From the NCBI RefSeq assembly GCF_028009165.1, contig NC_079242.1, positions 3,472,001 through 3,536,000 of the forward strand: a stretch of DNA of 64,000 nt, read 5' to 3'. The position numbers and the translations under genes are program-made. This document shows positions 23,621-36,180 of the stretch, in pieces. The notes beneath the pieces are model-generated. The model ran no database searches. It was not told the origin of the DNA and saw nothing but the letters and a program-made list of their open reading frames with translations. Source of the DNA: Akanthomyces muscarius (taxonomy: Eukaryota; Ascomycota; Sordariomycetes; Hypocreales; Cordycipitaceae). The stretch's first letter is position 1, and every line of letters begins with the position of its first letter.

Positions 23621-25329
23621 ATGTTCATCCAAGACCAACCAGCCCAGGCAGACCGGTCGCAGGCAGCCCCAAGTTCCACTGCGCAGACCAGTCGGCCCCA
23701 AGAACAGCTCACGGTGGTAGACACGGCGACGACAACCGATCAAGTCACCTATCCATCCGGCCTGCTTCTCTGGATGGTAGTTGCGTCCTGCTGCACCGTC
23801 TCTTTTCTCCACGGGCTGGACCTCACCATTGTTGCCGCAACCGTCCCCAGCCCGACCAACCACTTCAAGACGGTGGCCGACATTGGGTGGTACTCGTCAG
23901 CCTACGCCCTTATTACGGCCGGCCTCTCCTTCTCCGCAGGAAAATTGTACAGCATCCTGCCACTGAAGAGTCTCTTCATCGCGTCGCTGTGCATCTTTGA
24001 GGCGGGATCGCTCGTCTGCGCGGCGGCCGCGACGTCGTGGATGTTCATCCTTGGTCGTACTGTTGCCGGCATCGGGTCGGCGGGGCTGGTGTCGGGATCG
24101 TAAATGACGATTACACACTGCTTCCCAAGCCAGAAAAAGAGCCGTGTGGACTACGGTGGTAGGATCGTCGCAATTCATGGGGACTGTGAGCGCACCGCTC
24201 CTGGGCGGTGCTTTGATTGACTGGATTGGGTGGAGGGCTTGCTTTGGCATCAATGTTCCCCTCGGTGTCGTAGCCTACCTCTTGATTCAGTTTGGCCTTC
24301 AGGGGTAGCCGGTCGCTGGTGGTGATCAAGACTCGTGAAGGCATAAGTTGAGATGGTTCGACTGGGTGGGAGCGCTCTGCTTGGTCCCATCCATATGCTG
24401 TCTTCTCCTCGCATTGCAATGGGGCGGCAACACGTACCGCTGGAGTGACGCCCGCATCATTGTGCTTTTGGCCCTTTCCTTGATGCTGCTCGGCGCCTTT
24501 GCTTGGCGCCAGCACCGATTGTAAGATGACGCCACTCTTCCACCCCGGATCCTTCGCATGAGGTCTGTCCTGGCCGCGACTTGGTTCAGCGCCTGCATCA
24601 ATGCGACCTTGTCAATCACAGAATATTACGTCTGCATCTATTTTCAAGGAGTCAAGGGCTACTCCGCAACACGATCTGGGCTCCTCATGGTCCCAATGCT
24701 GGTTGGCATCGCACTCGGGAACCTTTGTGGCGGTGCGGGTAGCGCATGAACAGGCTACTGCAGCCGTAAGTTGCAATTTTACCGTCTTTATTCAAATTGA
24801 ATCCAAAAGAACTCTACTGAAAAGATGGCCTTAGCATTCATGATTGCCAGTACATTGCTGGCACCTATAGCGTCTGGCTTGCTGACAACCATCGGCCTCG
24901 ACGGAGGCGTAGCGAAAGCAGCGTGTCTTCTCGGGTTTCTCGGTATGGCAACCGGCATCGGCATCCAAACCTCGACCTTGGCCTTACAAGCCATGATGAA
25001 ATCCAAGGATCTTCCGATGGCATTGCAGCCATCGTTTTTGGTGCCAACATGGTGACGCCATCTGGATTGTCGTGTCTGCAGCGTTGTTCCAAAGCCGACT
25101 CGTCAGTGAAATCGCAACGCATTCTCCATCTGTCAATGCTACAGTTCTTTCGCATGCTGAGCTCTCTGAAACTGCTGAGATTGTCGATGGCGATCGTCTT
25201 CGCGATGTCTAGCTTGGGTACGACGAGGCCGTCACGCAGACACTTTACCTGCCCGTCGGGCTGACGGTTACGACGATTCTCGCATCGGCCTTGCTGGGGT
25301 GGCACCCAATGAAGAAGAAAGAGGCGTAG
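23621..25329 (+). pseudogene. Decayed MFS multidrug transporter (DHA14-like)
   Basis: The remnants in order are those of a 14-TM drug:H+ antiporter. The N-terminal part is intact to residue ~160 (LDLTIVAATVPSPTNHF, GWYSSAYALITAGLSF, GRTVAGIGSAGLVSGS) and then stops at TAA. The frame resumes as APLLGGALIDWIGWRACFGIN and INVPLGVVAYLLIQFGL, then hits TAG and TGA. It resumes again as RWFDWVGALCLVPSICCLLL and LALQWGGNTYRWSDARII to a TAA, then ATLPPRILRMRSVLAATWF and KGYSATRSGLLMVPMLVGIA. A plausible intron follows (GTAAGT near 24769), then IASTLLAPIASGLLTTIGL, more shifts, and a C-terminal LGWHPMKKKEA before TAG 25327. At least three frameshifts and several stops cannot be explained by introns. 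The family would pump toxins or metabolites at the plasma membrane. Confidence 0.88.
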
Positions 25330-25864
25330 CTGTACGAGCACCCTGTCAGACTGCGCGGCTTATCGCAAAGGATGGGCGTGCTTTCACGCAGAACAATGTG
25401 ATGCTAGGTTTCAATTGACTCGACATGATGTATATTCATTATTGGCATATTCTTACCACATGCTTCTTTCTTTAAAGACAATAGCAAATTTTGCGGTGTC
25501 GAACTCCTACACTCTCGCAATGCCTAGTATTCGGCAACTGCGTCAGTCACTGAACCCAATGTTATCTAATGTCGCTCAGCCATGCCGTCCCGTAATTTAA
25601 TACGTAGGGGAATACTTCCGGCGCGGAGAACTGGAATACCAAGTCGGAAATCTGAAAGATGATGAAATGTCCTAGAGCAGCGTTCGACGAGGCTGGACTC
25701 CACACCTGCGTCTCATGCAGCCTCTTTCAACATCGTCCTCTCAACACACTGTACCAACGATCTAGTACATCGAAAAGATAGCCAGGACGGACAAATACCT
25801 TGATACCTCTCTGTTTCTAATGTCGTCTCTATCAGCCGTTGATACAGAAGGCCGCCCAAACGGC
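25330..25864. other. Intergenic, MFS relic / ThiD-like gene
   Basis: 535 bp without a supported gene. It would have to contain the promoter of the ThiD-like gene. Confidence 0.5.
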
Positions 25865-26897
25865 ATGTCGCCTGGCCTTGTACTCGTCTTCGGCTGCGAA
25901 GCCGGCCCAACACGGTCCTTGTGAGGCATCTCACCGTTTCCCGACAGCTTAGTCTCGGGATTGCCACTGACACTCCAACCCTTCTAGTGGAGTAGAAGCG
26001 GACAAGCGTGCCATCATCTCCCAGCATGTTTCTGCCACGACCGTGGCAACCGCTACTGCTGCCCGCGGCCAGGCCATTGTCCCTACTCTTCCCTCTCTCC
26101 TCCAGGACCAAATCGCAGCAGCGGTTTCCCAGAGCGAAATTTCAAAACCCGGCCATGTCGTGACAAAGATTGGCAAGCTTCTATAGTCCCCCCAAAAAAG
26201 CATAGCCGCGCGGTCCTAACATCAGCCTTTGCCTACAGGGGCCGTCCTCGAGCCCGTCGCTATCCAGATACTCTCGAATATGCTCTCAAACAGAGAGTGG
26301 ACCTGCGTCGTCGACATGGAAGAAGAACGGCTCCCTGCATCACACAGCGAAGCCATGACGCAGTTTCGGACGCTCATCCTCCCGCACGCCACCGTTCTCT
26401 GCACATCCGTCGACGAGGCCCTCGCGCTCCTCGACGATGCCGGCGCGCCGGTCCCACATCCGCGTGGCATCCCCGATATCCAGCTCATCGGGATCGCTCT
26501 GCGCCATCTCGGCCCGGAATACGTCGTCATCAAGCAGGAGTTTCTCGATGAGGACGAGCAGACAACGACGCTACTGTACGTGCTGTGCGGGCCGCAGGAG
26601 AAGCCCACGTACGACCGACTGCGCTGCGCAAACCCAGGTTTGGTGGTCGGAGCAAGTTTTTCTATTCCTTGTAAGTTTGGAGAGAACAGATCCGGCGTGG
26701 TTAGAAACGAGACTGAAAAGAAACTGATGGTGTTGTGACCAGCTGCCATCGCGGCAAGACTGGCAAAAGGCGATGATGTGCCCGAGGCAGTGTCCGCAGC
26801 TTTCGAGCATGTAAAGAGTATGATTGAACGGGGCATGATTCCCGATGATAGGGGATCCAAAAAGAGCGATATATGCATCTACCAGGAGTCCTCTTGA
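25865..26897 (+). CDS. ThiD-like (HMP/HMP-P kinase fold) protein lacking catalytic motifs
   Basis: A continuous 275-aa frame results from exons 25865-25920, 25988-26172, 26239-26670 and 26743-26897. Intron 1 is GTGAGG...CTAG with a CACTGACA branch site, intron 2 is GC-AG (GGCAAGC...CTACAG), and intron 3 is GTAAGT...CCAG. The fold resembles hydroxymethylpyrimidine kinase of thiamine synthesis: GVEADKRAI, HVVTKIG, LILPHATVLCTSVDEA, ALRHLGPEYVVIK and SAIAARLAKGDDVPEAV fall in the family order and spacing. However, the N-terminal GSDSSGGAG motif is replaced by GCEAGPTRSFG. The VxDPVM block is VVDMEE (104-109), KGGH is KQEF (179-182), and the GTGC anion hole is VGAS (217-220). I infer a pseudoenzyme or very young pseudogene. 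It sits beside an MFS pseudogene. The GC-AG intron is the least certain step; without it the gene is broken by stop codons. Confidence 0.65.
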
Positions 26898-27302
26898 ACA
26901 ATGGTAGACCTGCGCAGGTTGTATAGTCACTTACAAGAGCGTAATGATGCCGACTTTTGAAGACTCAAGAAGGAAACCCCCAAATTAAAAACACATTTAC
27001 CAAGATACGAGATTTGGTACACACATATTACCATTCTATAAGATATAGAGTGGCTTTTCTTTAAAGATACATGTTCTTTTGCACGTCACACGTCACGCCC
27101 ATGTCGGAACGAAGAGGCGACCCACTAACATCTTCAACGGTCAGCGCTGCTTCACCAAACTACTTTCATCCATCATCCCAGCACTGATTTCCCTCCTTGC
27201 ACGGCACCACCTCTCATATTCAATTCAATTAATCTCACAAAATCCATTCTCATACTCTTTCATAAGCCCCCTCATCAGCCGAGCCCCGCGCCCGTCGCCA
27301 CC
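26898..27302. other. Intergenic, promoter of the RF1-domain gene
   Basis: 405 bp, AT-rich at first and then CT-rich from about 27.13 kb towards the start codon, as in many fungal promoters. No gene is seen. Confidence 0.5.
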
Positions 27303-27986
27303 ATGCAGTGCCTCCTGCGCCGCGCGCGCATCACCACCACCTCTCTCCCCCATCCATCTCGCTTCCTCAGCAGCACGCCCCCGATCCTGCAAAAGTCCAT
27401 GCCTTCGCGCCCCAAGCCTCCGCCCGACAGCGACCTCGAAGAGTCGTACCTCAAAGGCAGCGGGCCCGGCGGACAAAAAATCGTACACCTCTCCCCCTCC
27501 CCTCCCATTCCATCTCCCTCCCTCAGACTGACCAATCCGCTGCCTCCCTAGAACAAAACCAACTCTGCGGTGCAGCTCAAGCACATACCCACCGGCATCG
27601 TCGTCAAGTCGCAGGCCACGCGCTCGCGGGCGCAGAACCGCAAGCACGCGCGCGAGATCCTCGCCCAGCGCCTCGACGACCTGCAGAATGGCGAGCAGAG
27701 CCGCGCCGGCATCGTCGGCGCCGTCAGGAAGAAGAGGGCCGACAGCGCGGCCAAGAAGAGCAGGCGCAAGTACAAGAAGCTGGAAGATGAAAAGACGGCG
27801 GCGGCGCAAGAGCAAGGAGAAGAGGCAGGGCAAGCAGGCACTGCATCTCTAGATAGCACTGGTAAAGCGGGAGAACGGTCAAGTCAGACTACCGCAATGA
27901 ACACGTCGGCGGAAAAAGGCAACCCGTTGCAAACAAGCTTCGATACAGCACCAAGCACGTCGATAAGGTCTACGACCGGATCATAG
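27303..27986 (+). CDS. Mitochondrial RF1-domain (GGQ) ribosome-rescue factor
   Basis: Two exons, 27303-27482 and 27552-27986, encode 204 aa; the 69-nt intron is in phase 0 and falls just after the GGQ motif. Proteins of this class (human MTRFR/C12orf65, yeast Rso55 type) hydrolyse peptidyl-tRNA on stalled mitochondrial ribosomes. The N-terminus (MQCLLRRARITTTSLPHPSR, then FLSSTPP) is basic and Ser/Thr-rich, as expected for a mitochondrial presequence. The catalytic loop is KGSGPGGQKI, followed by NKTNSAVQLKHIPTGIVV and the RNA-binding stretch QATRSRAQNRKHARE. Codon-recognition domains of full release factors are absent. The C-terminus is a basic helix (KKSRRKYKKLEDEK) and then a low-complexity tail. 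GCCACCATG is a good start context. Confidence 0.92.
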
Positions 27987-28396
27987 TTGGAATACAAGCA
28001 GACAGTGTTGGCTTCTACCGGCCGCGATAATTAAGCACTCTCAAGTACCAGACTTGGAAAATCACAACGCATTTTTTTTACTAAGTATACAAACTTAACC
28101 GTCGCATTCTTCCATTGGGACTACACCCTTAGCAAAGATATAAAAGAATTTTTTGGTGTGAAACTTCAGCGTCTAGTCCGTAGCCTCGTGAATACCCAGC
28201 CGGGCTACATCACACGGGCCATTACCATTCCCCCTAAGAACCAGCACCCAACCTCCTGAATCCTATCAAAAACACGTTGCAAATATGAGAGTCGATTGTG
28301 GCACATACGAGGCCGACAATATTCTGCGCCGTTCGCCACCATCGCAGTCCTTGCCAGTCTTGAAGGACAGGAGGTTTTTGTTTTGGTTTTCCTTCG
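27987..28396. other. Convergent 3' region, RF1-domain gene / actin
   Basis: AT-rich non-coding sequence carrying the two 3' UTRs. No gene is seen. Confidence 0.6.
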
Positions 28397-28447
28397 CTAG
28401 ACACAAGTCAGTCAGGCGTTCAGCTGTGGCAGTATTTAGAGACTCAC
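28397..28447 (-). other. Possible 3'-UTR intron of actin
   Basis: One base after the actin stop codon (minus strand) there is a perfect donor, GTGAGT. 51 nt further on is an acceptor TGTCTAG, preceded by tandem CTGAC branch motifs. This is as good as the coding introns of the gene. Being within a few bases of the stop it would not be expected to trigger exon-junction-dependent decay. Splicing is inferred. Confidence 0.5.
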
Positions 28448-28448
28448 C

Positions 28449-30201
<1,753 letters not shown>

Positions 30202-32658
30202 GGTTGCGAGTTTGAATTAGTTGAGAGAAAAAGAGTCGAGGGTGGGATGCGAAGAGTTGGAAGCTCAAAGGACGACGTGGACCTCGAAGCTAGATGAGCA
30301 GTACAGGAGATGGAGAATGGGCCAAAGGGGAAAAGACTCAGAGTCGGGGGGAGATGGAAGATGGAGTGGGAATTGAATGTTTTTGTAGAGGGACGAGAGG
30401 AAAGGCAGGAAGGTGTGGAGGAAGAGGGGCGAAGGGAAAGGAGTCAAGTATCTCCGCCGCCTGGCGTGGCCGCCCCAGTGCTTTAGTTACCTGCCCGGGC
30501 ACGCTGAGCCAGCTTGCCAGCCCGCTGAATTACCTGCCAATGCCTGTCTAACCGGCCTGCGTGTGGGTGGGTGGCGGGCTGGAGCTTGGTGGCAGCCCGC
30601 CCGCCGCCAGTTGCCAGCCAGCCAAGCACAAAGGCCAACAAGAAACAGGCGCCAAATAAAAAATAGTTGTGGGCGGGGGCATCCAACGAGGAGGGGTGTG
30701 CACTACTACCATCGTATCACCGGTGCCGATGTTGCTGCCCTCAGTCAGCAAGAGAAAAAATAAAGAAAAAATATGCCGTCTCTCTTACAGCCATGACAAG
30801 CGGCCCAGCATGTCAAAATCCTACAACATGCGGTGGTTGAACACCACACCCTGCGGCTCCCTCTACACACTCAGGAATGCAGGGCCTCAGCTGTCACACT
30901 CAGGAGGCGCTACCGCTATCTTCAGCAACGCTACCAGTACCAGTACAGCTGCCACTGCTCACTAACAGCCCTCGTCTCGCTCCGATTGGCTGGCCATGTC
31001 CGCGGTGGACTCGAGGCTGCGCTGCTGAGCCACGCCGCCCCGGAGACGCCCAAGGTACACGGTATCCGTACTGCTGCACCGGACCTGCTTATTATTGCTG
31101 CGGCATGCACCGCTGCATCTCTCACCAGCGGCTGCAACGGGCTGGCTGTCATGCCATGTCGTCATCCAGCAGGACACTGCTTTTGTCCATCCATCATCTC
31201 AACTTGAACACTCTGCAGCCTCGATCAAAATCGACGGCCTCCTCTGCTTCCATGCCTGAATCAGGACCCCTCCAAAAGATTCCACCATGTCTCAACCACT
31301 GCCCAGAATGTGCTCGCCTAAAGCGGTGCTAAAAATACACACCACACTACTGACCACCAACCATCTTTACATATGCAATACCTCCCGCGCGCACCTTGCA
31401 TCCAGATCAGCAAGCCCTTCCGAGCGCCTTGCCCTCCCTCACCTAAGGCTCTGGTGTGGCGTAACCTGACGTCGTCACCCAGTCCACAACGGCCCATAAC
31501 CCTCGCCTCGCCTCGCAAGACGCGCAAGCGAACATGATTCTGCGAGGCGGGGTGCATCCAATAAGCACGACGTTATAATTATTACTCACAGATCTAACTA
31601 ACATCGCGAACTGCACTTTACCGACCCTTAAGCTGTCATTACGTCATCTCATCCTCTTGCCAGCACCTCACATCAAAGCCCCAAAAGCCTCGTCAGACTC
31701 CATTTTCCACCTGTTGGAAACGTCCAAATGATTTCAGCCTTGTGACATCCTTCCTTTATCACATTTCTCAAAGTCTTTGTCCAGTTTCCTGCTGCTTGCT
31801 CCTGCAGCTTCGCAAACACCAACACGTCGCACTAGAGGCACCCGGACAGCTCGGCTTTGTTCCCAGTCGGGACGCAACACCATTTTCTGTTTTGCTTTTC
31901 ATGCGATTCAAATGTGCAAACAAGTAGTCTCAGCTTGCGGCGTCAAACATGGGCTGCACGCCGAGCCCAGGCACTCCGGCGTCCGCATCGTAGGTTGCAG
32001 AGGTGCTACACGGAGCTTGAGGATCCCAATCGCACGCTTAAGACGGAAGTGCTGATGACACGTAAAATAGCCTCATCGCCCATTGTACGCCGTAATATCA
32101 GATTAGGATTTTATTGGCAGATGGACTTGAAAAGAGGCGTGTCAGCCTGTAAGGTGCTGCGACGTACAAGGCCTCCCAGTTTGAGCAAACGCATGATCAA
32201 CATCGTCACAGACGCACTGTTGAACAGGCAGGCCTCAGATCTGCATAATAATGGGACTCATCGTATGATTTAATCTTTTCATTTTCTTCTTCTTCCCCCC
32301 CTTCCTTTTATTGTTCGTATCTTCATGTCTTTACTTCGTCCTCGATACTGGAGCGTATACCCTCTCCAGCATCTCATCCGGTAGATGGACTAGTCCAGAC
32401 TTGGCTAGCGCCGTCATGAAGATTCGAGAAGATTGGCGGAACTTCGATCAGAGCTTTGTGATGCAAATATTAACCCCACGCCCAAAACTTCTTGAAAAGC
32501 TCTTTTTAGGAATTTTATTCTTTTCCTCCTTTATCCCGTTTTCGCGACATATCTGTTTCATACTCAACCTACAAGAGCATTTCTACTTTAAAGACATACC
32601 TCGAAATATCCACGCCCCGCCATCAACCAACCCCTCCAAAAAAATCAATCCCACCACA
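30202..32658. promoter_or_regulatory. Divergent actin / fes1 intergenic region
   Basis: 2.46 kb with no supported gene. Positions 30290-30450 are almost pure purine on the plus strand (a CT tract reading towards actin). This resembles the pyrimidine-rich promoters of highly expressed fungal genes. The stretch just before fes1 (about 32.27-32.66 kb) is T/C-rich and probably the fes1 leader. Short frames in between show no family resemblance. Confidence 0.5.
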
Positions 32659-33315
32659 ATGGATGACAAGCGCCTCAACGACCTCCTCCGCTGGAGCATC
32701 GAAAACACTGAAACCGGCGCACCCAATGGCGCTGCCTCTGCTCCTGCTGGCGAGGCCCCGGCGGCGTCGAACCTCACACCCGAGGTCATGGCCGCGCTCA
32801 TGGGCGGCCCCTCGGAAGCCGACCTGATGATTGCGTCGATGGAGATCATAACGGCCAGCGACGTGACACTCGACAACAAGCTCATCGCGTTTGACAACTT
32901 TGAGCAGCTCATCGAGTCGCTCGACAACGCCAATAACCTGGCCAACCTGGGCCTGTGGACGCCGCTGCTGGCGCAGCTCGCCAGCGACGAGGCCGAGCTC
33001 CGCACCATGGCCGCCTGGTGCATCGGCACCGCCGTCCAGAATAACGAGAAGACGCAGGAGAAGCTGCTCGCCGTCGAGGGCATCAAGCCTCTGGTCGCGC
33101 TGGCCACGCGCGACACCGAGACGGAAAAGGTCCGCCGCAAGGCCGTCTACGCCCTGAGCTCGGCGATTCGCAACTACCAGCCCGCGCTGGACGCGGCCGT
33201 GGCCGAGCTCACCGCTGCCGGGCACGCAGCAGAGAAAGTTGACGCCACGGACATGGAGGCCGTAGATACCATCATTACGCCGCTGCGCGAAAAGGCCAAG
33301 GGCGCTGCTGCATGA
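32659..33315 (+). CDS. fes1: Hsp70 nucleotide exchange factor Fes1
   Basis: Intronless gene of 218 aa. Fes1 (HspBP1 family) releases ADP from cytosolic Hsp70, speeding substrate release and directing misfolded proteins to degradation. The N-terminus MDDKRLNDLLRWSIENT is the family signature. A low-complexity Ala/Pro linker follows, then armadillo-type helical repeats with FDNFEQLIESLDNANNLANL and LRTMAAWCIGTAVQNNEKTQ. The repeats continue as GIKPLVALA and KAVYALSSAIRNYQP. Length fits fungal Fes1 proteins. The frame stays open for 116 codons upstream, but the start at 32659 (CACAATGG) matches the conserved N-terminus, so the extension is taken as 5' UTR. Confidence 0.95.
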   Translation: MDDKRLNDLLRWSIENTETGAPNGAASAPAGEAPAASNLTPEVMAALMGGPSEADLMIASMEIITASDVTLDNKLIAFDNFEQLIESLDNANNLANLGLWTPLLAQLASDEAELRTMAAWCIGTAVQNNEKTQEKLLAVEGIKPLVALATRDTETEKVRRKAVYALSSAIRNYQPALDAAVAELTAAGHAAEKVDATDMEAVDTIITPLREKAKGAAA

Positions 33316-33584
33316 ACCACGCAAATGTCATGGGTAACAAAAGCTCACGGCGGACAAACTATTGCATGGACTTTGGTGTTGGGGCGTTTTATGCTTATGG
33401 AAAAAAGTTTCAAGGATTAAATACCAGATCCATTTGAATGGGACATAGACGCGGGATCTATTTTGAGAAAATATATTTTCCTTGTTGATACATACAACTA
33501 TTGGTACATGTGACATGTCTATGCTGGTGACAAATAACACTTGTCCTCCTCTCCATGGCTGTTCTCCACCTCGCAGTACGCCTC

Positions 33585-34804
33585 TCAATACGTAACCTTG
33601 CCGTAGAATGGAAATCCCAGGGCCTCGAGCAGAAGACGACCCTGTCTATCCGATGTACCAGTCGTCTGGATAATAATGTCGCAGCCAGGCATCAGGCTAG
33701 GTGGGTACATCTGAGGAAAATTGTTAGTCTCAATTATGCTACTGGTAGTTTCGTGGACAACTTACATCAAAGTTATACTCCAGCTCGGGAAAGTAGGACA
33801 TCCACTCGGGGTTGAGGCCCAGGCCCAGGTTGCCTGCGCGGTCACCCGAGCTGCCCTTGACACCAGGCCAGTCCTTGATCTTGGGCAGCACCAGGGTCAC
33901 GAGCTTGTCGACAAACTCGTACGCGGCGCCTCCGCGGAGCGTCACCTTGGCGCCCGTCTTCTGGCCCTTGCGGACGCCCCAGTGGATGACGTTGGACTTG
34001 GTGCGCGTGACCTCGGGGAACTCGCCGGTGATGGCCTGCACCACGGCGCGGGCGACGTCCAGGTACTCCTTGTTGTCGGCGGCCTCGGGCGCGTACGAGT
34101 TGACGGTGACGGCGGCAATCTCGGGCAGGTTGTGCCAGCTCATGTCCTTCTCGACAAGGCCCAGGCGGCCCGACTGGCCACCGCGCGGGCCGCGCCGCGG
34201 ACGATTCTTGTGGTACGGCGAGGAGCCGTCCCACTCACGCAGCTCGCCCTTGCTCGACTCGGGCGCCTCGTAGCCGGGCGGCTTGTGCGTGTAGGTGAGC
34301 GTCATCAGGTCCGGCGCAATCATGCTGTCGTAGGTGTGCTTGAGGCGCGGCAGGTTGAACGGTCCGGGGACAAAGTCTCGGGCGGTCGGGTCGGACGACG
34401 GCGGCGACTGTATGGGGTGCAGGGGTCCGCGGTTGTACTTGGGAGGGTGGAATTGGTACCTATTCGCCCAGTCTTAGCATCTCTTGTCTGAAGTGGGAAT
34501 GAGGTGGTGCTGCGAAGTAACTTGGGGGTTACGCAGTCACAAAAAGAATAGAGGGGACTCACCGACTACCGGGTAATTGCTTGTCTCTTGTGCTGTTGGC
34601 CCTGGCCTCCTGGAAAGACTTGACGGTATTCTCGTCGGGACCTGGCGTAGAAAACGACGTCGACTCTTCAACGGCAGCCAAGGGGCTCTGCGAAGCCGCC
34701 GAGGACGAAGCAAAGCGGCGAGAGCACGACCGCGCGGCCGGTCGGCTCAATTGCTTGCCGCTAACAGCGCGAAGTGCGCGCATTCCTTCGCGTGCACCAG
34801 CCAT
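33585..34804 (-). CDS. mrpl7: Mitochondrial large-subunit ribosomal protein uL5m (MRPL7)
   Basis: Three minus-strand exons, 34804-34563, 34459-33766 and 33710-33585, encode 353 aa. Introns are 103 and 55 nt (GTGAGT...ATAG, GTAAGT...TCAG). The N-terminus (MAGAREGMRALRAVSGKQLS) is basic and amphipathic as for a mitochondrial presequence. It is followed by a fungal extension and then the uL5 core, with KSNVIHWGVRKGQKTGAKVT, LRGGAAYEFVDKLVTLVLPK and IKDWPGVKG. The last exon ends DIIIQTTGTSDRQGRLLLEA, then LGFPFYGKVTY. The protein belongs to the central protuberance of the mitoribosome. It is divergent from the USP gene, 1.4 kb away. Confidence 0.93.
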
Positions 34805-36180
34805 GGCGACAATTGATCGAGTGTAGGGTTGTGAAGAAGGACGTCGCAAAGGGGATGTGCAGGCTCGTCTGCCCGTGCAAGCCTGCAAATTTACTAGAAG
34901 CTACGGGGTGTGGCTCGTGCGCGGTCAGCCACATTAGCGTGGCGGTGCGAAACTGTAAATCCGCGAGCTGTGCAAAGGAGGCAGAGTTTTGAGTGCATTG
35001 TACGATAAAAATGGTGGCTTTGAGTTTTTTGTTTTTTGATTCAAAATTGACAGGCGACACTACTGTAAGATTAGCCAATGCTGTGGCTGGTGTCACACTG
35101 CTAATGACAGCAAGACAAACAAGTGTGTTGGGTATTGGACGAATGGACCCCGATGATCAAGCTTGCTTTTGGAACATGTCAAAGTATTGTTTGGGGTGCA
35201 ATTTCTGGCAAACCAGCAGTGTCAAATATGACTGCCTATACGATGGCGTAATCAACTGACGCGGCCAGCGGCTCCCCGCGCCGGTCAGTTAGCAATGCTT
35301 GAACGCTGCTGGATATCCCCAGCAGTCCGAACCTGTGACGGCATACGTTCTGCATATATGCGTCTGACGAATCTGCAGGTCACACTAAAGCTGCGCTACC
35401 TACGTGCCCATCAGATGAGGTCGTCAGACGGCGACAGACAGCCGACTGCCGGAGGCAGCAGTTTAAGCCAGGTTTTAGGTTAGGTAGGTAGGTGTTGGCA
35501 GTGGCTTTCCTTGCAAGCCACAGCGGGCGCAGATGGTGGACGCGAGGCAAACGTGAAATACAAAGGGTCATCAAAGCTAAAATTAGACAGCCCGATCTCC
35601 CCCAGCAATTCTTTGCTAGAGTGTCCGAGCTTAGGTAGTTATTATGATTATCACTGTCGACGCTCAAGGGCCCTGAAACAGCGCTGCATCACGTCTGTTT
35701 AGTGGCTCTCGCCGAGCTTAAACCCCGCTATAAGCCCAACAGCCCGCCCCCACCTGCCTCACCTCATCTGGGTCCGTCGTTGGCAGGTCCCTGGAAACCT
35801 CGCGACAACAAGCTCCCACTCTGCATCTCGCCTCCCTAGGACATTTCCTCACCTACGCCTCGCTCCGGCTTCAACATCATCTCTGCTCTCATCCTTCAGC
35901 CTCCGAATCAGTCCAAGCGCCGCACGACTAGTCGCTCCCGCAAGACATCCACCCTACGCCGCCGAAACCTTAGCCAGCGTCTAACTGCTGGCCCCGCGTC
36001 GCGCGCGCCACCGACAGCTTCGATCGTTTAGCCTTCATAACAATTCGCTCTGTTTCGCGCTTCTCGTAACATGAGTATTGATCACCTCTGGCTGCCTCGC
36101 TAAGATCTGCGAGGCATTGCACACCCGGAACCGCGCCCGTGTCCTCATCGGCAGAGCCTCAACTCGAGCGCACATCAGGC
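34805..36180. promoter_or_regulatory. Divergent intergenic, mrpl7 / USP gene
   Basis: 1.4 kb without a supported gene. A TTAGGTTAGGTAGGTAGGTG string lies near 35.48 kb. The last ~450 bp (35.73-36.18 kb) are C/T-rich and likely the USP gene promoter and leader. Confidence 0.5.

Noticed and set aside
24099..24135. Intron to rescue the MFS frame at its first stop
   Set aside because: GTAAAT...CCAG would be only about 34 nt, and the bases removed still encode conserved family sequence (MTITHCFPSQK). A frameshift plus stop explains it better.
32311..32658. In-frame N-terminal extension of Fes1 by 116 codons
   Set aside because: Fes1 proteins begin at MDDKRLNDLLRW. The extension has no targeting-signal character and lies in a T/C-rich leader, so it is probably chance openness.
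33721..34491. 256-codon open frame antisense to mrpl7
   Set aside because: Shadow of the uL5m exons; it crosses introns of the real gene.
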